The translations under genes were made by a program, and so were the position numbers. DNA of 64,000 nt from Blastococcus sp. TF02-8. GTDB taxonomy: Bacteria > Actinomycetota > Actinomycetes > Mycobacteriales > Geodermatophilaceae. Numbering within the stretch: the stretch's first letter is position 1; each line of letters opens with the position of its first letter. Positions 37,312-45,087 of this stretch are shown in pieces. Under the pieces are notes generated by a model. That model searched no databases, had not been told where the DNA came from, and worked only from the letters and a program-made list of their open reading frames with translations. Location: contig NZ_QOHK01000007.1 of the NCBI RefSeq assembly GCF_003319175.1, positions 124,001 through 188,000 on the forward strand, in the 5' to 3' direction.

Positions 37312-39764
37312 CGCGCACCTCCGGTGGCGAGCTCCTCGACGGCCTCGGCCGCAGCTCCGCCCCGGGTCGGGGGCACGTCCCCGGCGACGGGCCTCGAGCC
37401 GGTGGTCGTCGGTGCCGCTGCCGGGCCGTCGCCGGGGGCCAGCCGGGTGGCGTTGGCCGCGGCGGTCTTGAAGATCGGCTGCTTGGAGCATGGGTCCCAG
37501 TCGGTGAGGGTCAGCTCGTTCGCCGCCCGTCCGTGGCCGTCGGGTTCGTGCCCGGCGGGCTCGTCCCAGTAGCCGTAGTGGAACGGCAAGAACAGCACCC
37601 CCGGCCGGATGCCGCTGATCCGGAGCTTCGCCTCCACCCGGCCCCGCGGGGTCGTCACCGCAAGCAGGTCGCCCTCGGACCAGCCGCGGTCGGCGGCGTC
37701 GGAGGCCGACATCTCCACCCACACCTCCGGTGCCGCCGCCTGCAGCTGCGGCGCGCGGGCGGTCTTGGTGCGCGTGTGGAAGTGGTAGAGCGTGCGGCCG
37801 GTGATGAGCTGGAAGGGGAAGTCCACGCCGATCAGTTCGTGCGGCGGCAGGTACTCCGCGGCCTTGAGCACCGCCCGACCGGTCGGGTTGAGCGCGCGGT
37901 ACTCGGTCTCGTCCAGCGGGGCCCCGGTGACCAGGTCCCGGCCGTAGCTCTCGCAGTAGTCGGGTTGCGCCCAGAACTGCCCGTCGACGTAGATGTGCTC
38001 GGTGCCGTCGGGGTGCTCGTCGGTGACCGGCCACTGGATGCCGCTGCCACCTCGCAGCTTGTCGTAGGAGAGACCGCTGTAGTCACAGGGCCGGCCCTTC
38101 GAGCACTCCTTCCACCCCTCGAACGCGCCCTCGGGGTCCGACCACTTCACCAGCGGGGCGCCGTCCTTGTCGCGGAGGTCCAGCCGGTGGGCGAAGTCGA
38201 TCAGGATGTCGAGGTCCGGTCGCGCCTCCCCCGGTGGGTCGACGGCCTTCTCCGACAGGTGCACCGTTCGGTCGACGTTGGTGAAGGTGCCGGTCTTCTC
38301 CCCCCATGTGGCCGCGGGGAGGACGACGTCGGCGAGCTGCGCGGTCTCGGTCAGGAACAGGTCCTGTACGACCAGGAACAGCCGCTCCTGGGAGAGCAGG
38401 GAGCGGATGCGTGTCAGCTCAGGCAGGGACACCGCCGGATTGGTGGCGGTGACGTAGAAGAACCGGATCGAGCCCTCTTCGATGTAGCGCAGCTGCTGCA
38501 TGATGTGCGTCGGCGGCGAGTAGTGCGGGATGTCCATGGGGTCGACATTCCAGACCCGGGCCAGGTCCTGGATGTGGCTGTCGTTGGACCAGTTGCGGAA
38601 GGCCGGCAGGTCGCCGTCGGCGCCGGCCTCGCGGGTGTTCTGGGCGGTGGGCTGGCCGTTCATCTGCAGGATCCCGCAGCCCGGCTTGCCCAGCATGCCG
38701 CGGACGACGTTGATGTTGTTGACCTGCACGGCCGCGGCGGTGGCCTGGTGCGACTGGTAGAAGCCCTGCAGCACGGTGGACAGGAGCCGCTGGGCCTGCC
38801 CGATGATGCGGGCGGCCTCCCGGATCTGCTCGACCGGGACGTCGCACACCTCGGCGGCGACCTCGGGCGGGTAGTCCTGCACCCGCTTCGCCAGCTCGTC
38901 GAAGCCGACGGTGTGCGCGTCGACGTAGCCGCGGTCGACCCAGCCGTTGCCGATGATCTCGTGCAGCAGCGCGTTCATCAGCATCACGTTGGTGCCCGGC
39001 CGCGGGGCGAGGTGCACGGTGGCTGCACGGGCGACCGGCGTCTCTCGGGGATCGACGCAGATCACCTGCGGCGGATTCGGCCCTGCGAGCCGGTCCAGCA
39101 CCCTGCTCCACAGCACGGTCTGCGTCTCGGCCATGTTGTGCCCGTAGAGCACGATGACGTCGGCATGGTCGACGTCGGTGTAGCTCCCGGGCTGCCCGTC
39201 GGAGGCGAACGTCTCCTTCAGCGCCGCCGCAGCGGTGGCCGTGCACAACCGAGTGTTGCCGTCGACGTGGTTCGTGCCGATCCCGCCGTGCGCGATCAGG
39301 CCCAGGGTGTAGTACTCCTCGAGGAACAGCTGCCCGGTCGTGTAGAAGGCGATCGAGCTCGGGCCGCGCTCGTCGAGCAACTCCTTGACCCGGCCGGCGA
39401 CGGCGTCCATCGCGGTGTCCCAGTCGGTCTCCACCAGCTCGCCGTCCCGGCGGATCAGCGGCCTGGTCAGCCGGTCCGGGGAGTTGTTGGCCTGCCAGCC
39501 GTAGAGGTCCTTGGGTCCCAGCCGGCCGTGGTTGACCCGGTCGACGGCCCGGCCGCGGACGCCCACGATCTGCCCATCCTTGACCGCCATGTCGTAGGCA
39601 TCGCCGTTGGAGTGCAGGATCGACGCCGTCTGGACCCAGCGGTCGACGTCGTCCTCGGTCAGCCCGTCGGCCAGGTAGGAGTCCACCCGCGTCGGCCAGG
39701 TCTCTCCCGGCCCGTACGGCGTGCGAGTCCCCCACGGTTCGGCGATCCGGTCGATGCGCCCCAT
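37308..39764 (-). CDS. molybdopterin oxidoreductase lacking the N-terminal Fe-S cysteines
   Basis: 818 residues from ATG 39764 (GGAGGAGG upstream). It aligns with the assimilatory nitrate reductase/formate dehydrogenase-like family: NNSPDRLTRPLIR, DGNTRLCTATAAAALKETF (likely Mo-ligand or substrate region), MNGQPTAQNTR, PAATWGEKTGTFTNVDR and a C-terminal molybdopterin dinucleotide-binding domain (about 650-770). Family members normally open with a four-cysteine [4Fe-4S] motif before AVKDGQIVGVRGRA. Here the stretch reads VQTASILHSNGDAYDM, with no cysteine. The enzyme may therefore have no cluster and rely on another electron path. Followed by a coupled helical gene and a transporter. Confidence 0.85.
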   Translation of the reverse strand: MGRIDRIAEPWGTRTPYGPGETWPTRVDSYLADGLTEDDVDRWVQTASILHSNGDAYDMAVKDGQIVGVRGRAVDRVNHGRLGPKDLYGWQANNSPDRLTRPLIRRDGELVETDWDTAMDAVAGRVKELLDERGPSSIAFYTTGQLFLEEYYTLGLIAHGGIGTNHVDGNTRLCTATAAAALKETFASDGQPGSYTDVDHADVIVLYGHNMAETQTVLWSRVLDRLAGPNPPQVICVDPRETPVARAATVHLAPRPGTNVMLMNALLHEIIGNGWVDRGYVDAHTVGFDELAKRVQDYPPEVAAEVCDVPVEQIREAARIIGQAQRLLSTVLQGFYQSHQATAAAVQVNNINVVRGMLGKPGCGILQMNGQPTAQNTREAGADGDLPAFRNWSNDSHIQDLARVWNVDPMDIPHYSPPTHIMQQLRYIEEGSIRFFYVTATNPAVSLPELTRIRSLLSQERLFLVVQDLFLTETAQLADVVLPAATWGEKTGTFTNVDRTVHLSEKAVDPPGEARPDLDILIDFAHRLDLRDKDGAPLVKWSDPEGAFEGWKECSKGRPCDYSGLSYDKLRGGSGIQWPVTDEHPDGTEHIYVDGQFWAQPDYCESYGRDLVTGAPLDETEYRALNPTGRAVLKAAEYLPPHELIGVDFPFQLITGRTLYHFHTRTKTARAPQLQAAAPEVWVEMSASDAADRGWSEGDLLAVTTPRGRVEAKLRISGIRPGVLFLPFHYGYWDEPAGHEPDGHGRAANELTLTDWDPCSKQPIFKTAAANATRLAPGDGPAAAPTTTGSRPVAGDVPPTRGGAAAEAVEELATGGAR

Positions 39765-39885
39765 CGCACTCCTCCTCCGCTGCATGGCTATCCGGTCGAG
39801 CCGACCACGCCCTCTCCCGCCGCGCATCTCAGGACATCGCGGGGCATGACTGATTCGTGACATCCGTGCGGCGGACGCCTGACCG

Positions 39886-39891
39886 GGGTAG
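39886..39891 (+). promoter_or_regulatory. GGGTAG -10 upstream of the copper-binding gene
   Basis: GGGTAG in GGGGTAGGTCG lies 72 bp upstream of the GTG at 39964. The expected -35 (GNNT) is not at N15-17, so the assignment is weaker than for the other island promoters. Confidence 0.35.
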
Positions 39892-39963
39892 GTCGATCTG
39901 CGCCAGGCGGCAGCCACAGGCGTCCCGACGACGCCCACCGCCGGCACGTTCGAGGAGGACACC

Positions 39964-40371
39964 GTGACCGTTGCAGGCCAGATGCTCGAGACCTACCCGA
40001 AGGACCTCGGCGGGGTGGATCGCGACAAGCTGCGGGAGTGCATCGAGGCGTGCGTCGAGTGCGCTCAGGCCTGCACCGCCTGCGCCGACGCCTGCCTGAG
40101 CGAGGACTCGGTCGCCGAGCTCACCACGTGCATCCGCACCAACCTCGACTGCGCCGACGTCTGCGACGCCACCGGCCGCGTGCTGTCCCGCCACACCGGC
40201 TACGACGCCAACCTGACCCGCGCGGTCCTCGAGGCCTGCGCCGCGGCCTGCAAGGCATGCGGCGACGAGTGCGGGCAGCACGCCTCCATGCACGAGCACT
40301 GCCGGGTCTGCGCGGAGGCGTGCCGCCGCTGCGAGCAGGCCTGCCGAGAGCTCGTCGCCTCGCTGGGCTGA
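39964..40371 (+). CDS. cysteine-rich four-helix-bundle copper-binding protein
   Basis: 135 residues from GTG 39964 with GAGGAGGA upstream. It holds 18 cysteines, mostly in CXXXC spacing along helices (RECIEACVECAQACTACADAC; ACAAACKACGDECG; CRVCAEACRRCEQAC), the pattern of DUF326/Csp copper-storage bundles that bind Cu(I) inside. No signal peptide, so a cytosolic store. It may buffer copper during oxidative stress. It is divergent from the molybdopterin oxidoreductase. Confidence 0.88.
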   Translation: MTVAGQMLETYPKDLGGVDRDKLRECIEACVECAQACTACADACLSEDSVAELTTCIRTNLDCADVCDATGRVLSRHTGYDANLTRAVLEACAAACKACGDECGQHASMHEHCRVCAEACRRCEQACRELVASLG

Positions 40372-40541
40372 CGCACCTCTCCAGCCATCGCCGCTGCTGC
40401 TCCGCGCGGTCAGGATCTGGCGACCAGGTTCTCCGCGCGGGGCGGCCGGCATGCCCCTCGACATGCTGACCACCTACCGCAGCACCACGGCCGACATCGC
40501 CACCCAGTTCGAGCGCGCAGAGATGTCCGACGTCCGCCTGT

Positions 40542-41651
40542 TCAGCGCAGGAGAACCGGACCGGCGTCGATCGGGGTGCGGAACAAGACGTAGGGCTTGC
40601 GCCGCTGGTCCTCACCGCCGCGGTACTTGTCCTGCCGGTACAGCTGGTTGGCGGTGACGTAGAGGAAGCCGTCGGCGGCGACGGACATGGTGTCCGGCCA
40701 GAGCAGCCGCGGGTCGTGGACGACGGTCTCCCACGTCCCGTCGGGCAGTCGGCGGTGGATCGCGTCGTGCTCCCCGTCGGTGACGTAGAGCCGCCCCTGG
40801 TCGTCGGTCTCCAGGCCGTCGCTGACGCAGCCCTTGTCGCCCTCGTCCTGGACGGTGGCCGCGACGGCGTCGTCGTCCTGGTCGCGGTCGACCAGGGCGT
40901 CCACCGAGACGCTGTACCAGCGGCGGCCTGCCAGCGGGCAGTAGTACAGCCGGCTGCCGTCCGCGGCGATCGCGATGCCGTCGGCGCCCATCGTCACCGG
41001 CGAGGTGTTCCCGTCGGGCGACCGCTCCAGGAACTCGACGCCCTCGACGACCATCCGCAGGTCCGGCGGCGTCGTGGCCTTCGTCGACGGGTGCTCGTGC
41101 AGCCGTCGCCACGACTCCCCCGTCGCCAGGTCGACGACGATGATCCCGTTCGGTCCCTGGTCGGAGGAGTCGGTGATGAAGGCGGTCCCCGCTTCCCCGC
41201 GGCGGAGGTCGAAGCGGACGTCGTTGAGGTAGGTCGTCGGCAGCGCGACGTCGGTCGGGAACAGGATGGTCTGCGCGACCTCGTCGGTGGTCAGGTCGAC
41301 GCAGACCAGCTTCGGGCCGCCGTGCTCGGTCGGCTGGAACAGCGGGCTGCCGGTGTCGAGCACCCACAGCCGGTCGGCCGGGTCGACGACGACGCTCTGC
41401 ACCGAGACGAACCGGTCGGGGTCTGCGTCGCTCACGTTGTCGTTCTGCTGCTGGTTCGGGAACGCCACCTCCTGGCCGTCCCGGAGCTCGCCCACGGTGA
41501 ACCCGACGTCGTCGCCCCACTTGGGGTAGCAGACGAAGATTCGTCCGCCGTGCGACACCGTGACGCCCGTGGGCATGGCACCCGTGAACTGGTGGACGAC
41601 CTCCAGCCCGCCGATCGTCTCGTCGACCGCCGGCCGCAGCGCCGCCGTCAC
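40542..41651 (-). CDS. royal-jelly/dopachrome-tautomerase-like beta-propeller protein
   Basis: 369 residues, repeated beta-blades with DPADRLWVLDTGSP and LNDVRFD segments as in the major royal jelly/yellow family of six-bladed propellers. Bacterial members are of unknown activity; sugar-lactone or quinone-type substrates have been suggested for relatives. No signal peptide is apparent, unlike many secreted relatives. Its ATG overlaps the stop of the hemerythrin-esterase gene (ATGA). Confidence 0.75.
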   Translation of the reverse strand: MTAALRPAVDETIGGLEVVHQFTGAMPTGVTVSHGGRIFVCYPKWGDDVGFTVGELRDGQEVAFPNQQQNDNVSDADPDRFVSVQSVVVDPADRLWVLDTGSPLFQPTEHGGPKLVCVDLTTDEVAQTILFPTDVALPTTYLNDVRFDLRRGEAGTAFITDSSDQGPNGIIVVDLATGESWRRLHEHPSTKATTPPDLRMVVEGVEFLERSPDGNTSPVTMGADGIAIAADGSRLYYCPLAGRRWYSVSVDALVDRDQDDDAVAATVQDEGDKGCVSDGLETDDQGRLYVTDGEHDAIHRRLPDGTWETVVHDPRLLWPDTMSVAADGFLYVTANQLYRQDKYRGGEDQRRKPYVLFRTPIDAGPVLLR

Positions 41652-43246
41652 CGGGAGGTCCCGCCGAGCGGCGCGGCACCAGCGGTCGCGCGGGCGGCGC
41701 CGAAGGCGCGGGTGAAGTGGGTGGCCGCTTCCTGCTGGGCCTGCTCCGCCTCGTCTAGCACGGCCGCGGCGCCGAAGAACTCGTGCATGACGCCGTCGTA
41801 GTGGCGGTGCGTGGTGGCCACGCCCGCCGCCTCCAGGTTCTGCGCGAACTGCTGCCCCTGGCTCCGCAGGACGTCCCGCTCGTCGGTGATGACCAGCGTG
41901 GGCGGCATGAGCGCCAGCTGCTCGCGGCTCCAGCCGAGCAGATCGACGCGCGGGTCCTTCGCGCCGTCGGGCACGCCCTGGAAGGCGTGCATGGCCATCC
42001 AGGACAGCAGGGCCCGGTTGAGCGGACGGCCGTCGGCGGCGTCGTCCATCGACTCGCCGAACTGCTCGCCCGTGGTCAGCGGGTACACGCAGACCGCGGC
42101 CGCCGGCACCGACTCACCCGCCTGCGCCAGCCGGAGGATCGTCGCGGCGGTCATGGTGCCGCCGACGGACTCCCCGCCGATGCCGATGCGGGTGGGGTCG
42201 CCGCCGATCTCGGCGGCGTGCTGGACAACCCACCGGTAGGCGGAGAGGACGTCGTCGTGCGAGGCCGGGAACACCGCCTCGGGAGCCCGGCGGTAGTCGG
42301 GGGTGACCACCATCGCCCGGGCCTTGTTGGTCAACCCGCGGCACGAGTCGTCGTAGTGGTCGTCGATGTCGAACAGCACCCAGCCGCCGCCGTGAATCCA
42401 GAAGATCACCGGCAGTGCCTCGGTGCCGGCGTCGGCGGGCTTGTAGACGCGCAGCCGCATCTGGCCGTTGGCGGCGTCGGGGATCACCAGGTCCTCGACG
42501 GAGCCGACCGGTTCCGGACCCTCCAGCCCCTTCTCGGCCATGACCTTCTGGACCGCTTCCTTCGGGCCGGGCTGCTTGCGCGCCTGGTCGGGCTCGAGGA
42601 TCTCGAATGGCAGCGGGCCGAGGGATGAGTGGGCGTCGACGATGGCCTGGGCCTGCGGCGTCAGCAGGCCGGAGGGGTCGGTGGCCATCTCCTTCTGCTT
42701 GCCCGAGAGCAGGTCCCGGACGTGGTCCAGCGGCTTGGCCAGCATCCCGGCGATCCGTTCGGCGATGCCCTCGTCGGGGGCGTGCGGGTGTGGCCGGGTG
42801 GGCGCCTGCCGCTTGGCGGCGAGGAACTCCTTGCCCAGCTGGGCCATCCGCTCGGCGCCGGCCTTCTGCCGGAACTCGGGCAGCTCCTCCTTCTCCTCGT
42901 CGTCGACGTGGTGCCGGACGACGCCGATGAGCTTGGCCAGCGCCTCCTCGAACTGGGTCTCCCCCGGGTCCGTGCGGCCCAGGACGACGAGCAGGTCCTT
43001 GATCTGCTGGTGCTCGTGCTCGGCGTCGTCGTGCTCGTCGGTCATGCCGATCTCGGGCCAGATCGGGTAGAGCACGGTCTCCTCGGCGAAGGCGTGCAGC
43101 GCGAGCTGGAAGGAGATCTGGTCCACCAGCACCCGCCGGTTCCCGCGGCCGGCCTCCAGGTGCTGGAACTGGCGGTCCACGGCGGCATGGTCGTCGGCGA
43201 TCAGGTGGTCGATGTCGCCGGGCAGGGTCGGATAGTCCAGGGCCAC
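41648..43246 (-). CDS. hemerythrin-alpha/beta hydrolase fusion
   Basis: 532 residues from GTG 43246 (GAGGAG 6-7 bp before). Residues 10-150 form a hemerythrin four-helix bundle with di-iron ligands in DDHAAVDRQFQHLE (His20), LHAFAEETVLYP (His51, Glu55/56), EHEHQQIK and VRHHVDDEEKEELP. After a linker (150-240), residues 250-510 are a hormone-sensitive-lipase-like esterase: oxyanion motif HGGG 285-288, nucleophile Ser360 in GGESVGG, acid in TDERDVL and His in VMHEFFG. A diiron O2/redox sensor joined to a hydrolase is unusual. It is the first gene of a two-gene operon. Confidence 0.88.
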   Translation of the reverse strand: MALDYPTLPGDIDHLIADDHAAVDRQFQHLEAGRGNRRVLVDQISFQLALHAFAEETVLYPIWPEIGMTDEHDDAEHEHQQIKDLLVVLGRTDPGETQFEEALAKLIGVVRHHVDDEEKEELPEFRQKAGAERMAQLGKEFLAAKRQAPTRPHPHAPDEGIAERIAGMLAKPLDHVRDLLSGKQKEMATDPSGLLTPQAQAIVDAHSSLGPLPFEILEPDQARKQPGPKEAVQKVMAEKGLEGPEPVGSVEDLVIPDAANGQMRLRVYKPADAGTEALPVIFWIHGGGWVLFDIDDHYDDSCRGLTNKARAMVVTPDYRRAPEAVFPASHDDVLSAYRWVVQHAAEIGGDPTRIGIGGESVGGTMTAATILRLAQAGESVPAAAVCVYPLTTGEQFGESMDDAADGRPLNRALLSWMAMHAFQGVPDGAKDPRVDLLGWSREQLALMPPTLVITDERDVLRSQGQQFAQNLEAAGVATTHRHYDGVMHEFFGAAAVLDEAEQAQQEAATHFTRAFGAARATAGAAPLGGTSR

Positions 43247-43262
43247 GGGAACTCCTCGGATT

Positions 43263-43294
43263 CGGGATCGGGATCGGGATCGGGATCGGGATCG
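43263..43294 (-). repeat. hexanucleotide tandem repeat ATCCCG x5
   Basis: Five perfect tandem copies of CGGGAT (ATCCCG on the minus strand) plus CG. It lies between the -10 (43321-43326) and the start codon (43246) of the hemerythrin-hydrolase gene, hence in its 5' leader. Slippage would change leader length by 6 nt without touching the coding sequence. Confidence 0.85.
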
Positions 43295-43320
43295 CCTGTC
43301 GACGACTGGTCGTCCGCGAC

Positions 43321-43345
43321 CTACCCGGCGACCTCACCGGTACAC
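43321..43345 (-). promoter_or_regulatory. SigB/SigF-type promoter of the hemerythrin-hydrolase operon
   Basis: On the minus strand GTGT (43342-43345), 15 bases, GGGTAG (43321-43326). The -10 is 74 bp before the GTG start. It sits next to, and directed away from, the dehydrogenase promoter at 43358-43382. Confidence 0.6.
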
Positions 43346-43357
43346 CCCCGTGTGGAT

Positions 43358-43382
43358 GCGTGTGCCAACCGGTCGGGGGTAG
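43358..43382 (+). promoter_or_regulatory. SigB/SigF-type promoter of the first dehydrogenase
   Basis: GCGT (43358-43361), 15 bases, GGGTAG (43377-43382), 32 bp before the ATG at 43415. Confidence 0.6.
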
Positions 43383-43414
43383 GGCGGGGACCCCGAGCTC
43401 CCAGGAGGAAGCAC

Positions 43415-44557
43415 ATGAAGGCCGTCGTCTACCGAGGCCCGAAGGACGTCGCGATCCAGGACGTGCCCGACCCGACCATCCAGTCCCCCACGGACGCCGT
43501 CATCCGGATCACGACGACGAACATCTGCGGGTCGGACCTGCACATGTACGAGGGCCGCACCGGCGTCGAGGAGGGCAAGGTCCTCGGCCACGAGAACATG
43601 GGGATCGTCGAGGAGGTGGGTCCCGGCGTCGACCGCATCACGGTGGGCGACCGGGTCTCCGTCCCGTTCAACGTCGCCTGCGGCACGTGCCGGAACTGCA
43701 CCACCGGATGGACGTCGTTCTGCCTGCGCGCCAACCCCACCGAGGGGATGGACGGCGCGGCCTACGGCTACGCCAACATGGGCCCGTACGACGGCGGCCA
43801 GGCCGAGTACCTGCGGGTGCCGTGGGCGGACTTCAACCTGCTGCGGCTGCCACCGGGCACCGAGCACGAGAACGACTTCACGATGCTGTCGGACATCTTC
43901 CCCACCGGCTGGCACGGCGTGGAGCTCTCCGGGCAGCAGCCCGGCGACCGGGTGGCCGTCTTCGGCGCGGGTCCCGTGGGGCTCATGGCGGCACACAGCG
44001 CGCTGCTGCGCGGCGCTTCGGAGGTCTTCGTCGTCGACAAGGAACCCGACCGGCTCCGGCTGGCCGGGAGCATCGGCGCCACCCCGGTCGACTTCTCCCA
44101 GGGCGACCCGGTGGAGCAGCTGATGGACGCCACCGGCGGGCGCGGGGTCGACCGCGGCGTCGAGGCGGTCGGCTACCAGGCCCACGACCCCTCCGGGCAG
44201 GAGCACCCGGAGCTGGTGCTCGACAACCTGGTGCAGGTCGTGCGCTCGACCGGCGGGATCGGCGTCGTCGGTGTGTACATGCCCCAGGATCCCGGTGCAG
44301 CCACCGACCTCGCCAAGGAGGGCCGCATCCCCTTCCAGTACGGCCAGTTCTTCACCAAGGGCCAGTCGATGGGCACCGGCCAGTGCCCGGTCAAGCGGTA
44401 CAACCGGCAGCTGCGCGACCTGATCCTCACCGGGCGGGCCACGCCGTCGTTCATCGTCTCCCACGAACTGGGCCTGGAGCAGGCCGTCGAGGGCTACGAC
44501 CGGTTCGACCGGCGCGAGGACGGCTGGACCAAGGTGCTGCTGCACCCGGCCGCCTGA
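43415..44557 (+). CDS. zinc-dependent dehydrogenase, glutathione-independent formaldehyde dehydrogenase type
   Basis: 380 residues from ATG 43415 (AGGAGG upstream). Medium-chain dehydrogenase/reductase: catalytic zinc ligands Cys38, His59, Glu60; structural zinc Cys89, Cys92, Cys95, Cys103; Rossmann GAGPVG near 184-189. The N-terminus AVVYRGPKDVAIQDVPDPTI and the insert before the C-terminal domain are those of glutathione-independent formaldehyde dehydrogenases, which oxidise formaldehyde to formate with bound NAD. A general alcohol dehydrogenase is possible. A paralogue lies at 46.3 kb and a formate-dehydrogenase-like gene between. Confidence 0.87.
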   Translation: MKAVVYRGPKDVAIQDVPDPTIQSPTDAVIRITTTNICGSDLHMYEGRTGVEEGKVLGHENMGIVEEVGPGVDRITVGDRVSVPFNVACGTCRNCTTGWTSFCLRANPTEGMDGAAYGYANMGPYDGGQAEYLRVPWADFNLLRLPPGTEHENDFTMLSDIFPTGWHGVELSGQQPGDRVAVFGAGPVGLMAAHSALLRGASEVFVVDKEPDRLRLAGSIGATPVDFSQGDPVEQLMDATGGRGVDRGVEAVGYQAHDPSGQEHPELVLDNLVQVVRSTGGIGVVGVYMPQDPGAATDLAKEGRIPFQYGQFFTKGQSMGTGQCPVKRYNRQLRDLILTGRATPSFIVSHELGLEQAVEGYDRFDRREDGWTKVLLHPAA

Positions 44558-44599
44558 TCTGCCCTGCTCCCGCGGCACGCCAGCGAGGCCGTGCCGCGG

Positions 44600-44624
44600 G
44601 AGTACGCCACCGCGCGACGGGTAT
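44600..44624 (+). promoter_or_regulatory. SigB/SigF-type promoter of the PPOX gene, leaderless
   Basis: GAGT (44600-44603), 15 bases, GGGTAT (44619-44624). The ATG at 44634 begins 9 bases after the -10 and no Shine-Dalgarno fits between, so the mRNA is probably leaderless. Confidence 0.62.
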
Positions 44625-44633
44625 CCGAGCCGC

Positions 44634-45047
44634 ATGGCTGACACCCAGGACGGACCAGAACTGCACCCGGTGACCCGCGAGCTGGCCGACGGCCCCAACT
44701 ACGCCGCGATCAGCACGCTCATGCCCAGCGGCCACATCCAGACCCAGTACATCTGGGTGGGCACCGACGGCGACCGGCTGTACGTCAACACCGAGCCGCA
44801 CCGGCAGAAGTTCAAGGACCTGGAGCGGGATCCCCGCGTCACGCTGGCGATCCGGGACGAGGCGGACCCCTACCGGTACGCCGAGGTGCGGGGCCGGGTG
44901 GTGGGCACCGAGCGCGGTCAGGCCGCGCGGGACCAGATCGACGAGCTGTCGCAGAAGTACGACGGCAAGCCGTACCCCCCGGACCAGATCAAGACCGAGC
45001 GCGTCATCGTCTGGATCGAGCCCGAACGGCAGACGATCGCCGGGTGA
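44634..45047 (+). CDS. PPOX-class F420-dependent protein
   Basis: 137 residues, split-barrel flavin-fold with YAAISTLMPSGHIQTQYIWV, LYVNTEPHRQKFKDLERDP and RVTLAIRD, the pattern of F420-binding pyridoxamine-oxidase-like proteins. Such proteins reduce varied substrates with F420H2. Monocistronic. F420 use is inferred from family resemblance. Confidence 0.8.
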   Translation: MADTQDGPELHPVTRELADGPNYAAISTLMPSGHIQTQYIWVGTDGDRLYVNTEPHRQKFKDLERDPRVTLAIRDEADPYRYAEVRGRVVGTERGQAARDQIDELSQKYDGKPYPPDQIKTERVIVWIEPERQTIAG

Positions 45048-45087
45048 CGTGCCGGCCCGGTCGCGGGCGACCTGGCCGGCAGGCCGA

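Noticed and set aside
40451-40657. Short plus-strand frame beginning MPLDMLTTYRST
   Set aside because: No clear ribosome-binding site, and it runs into the 3' end of the propeller gene on the other strand.
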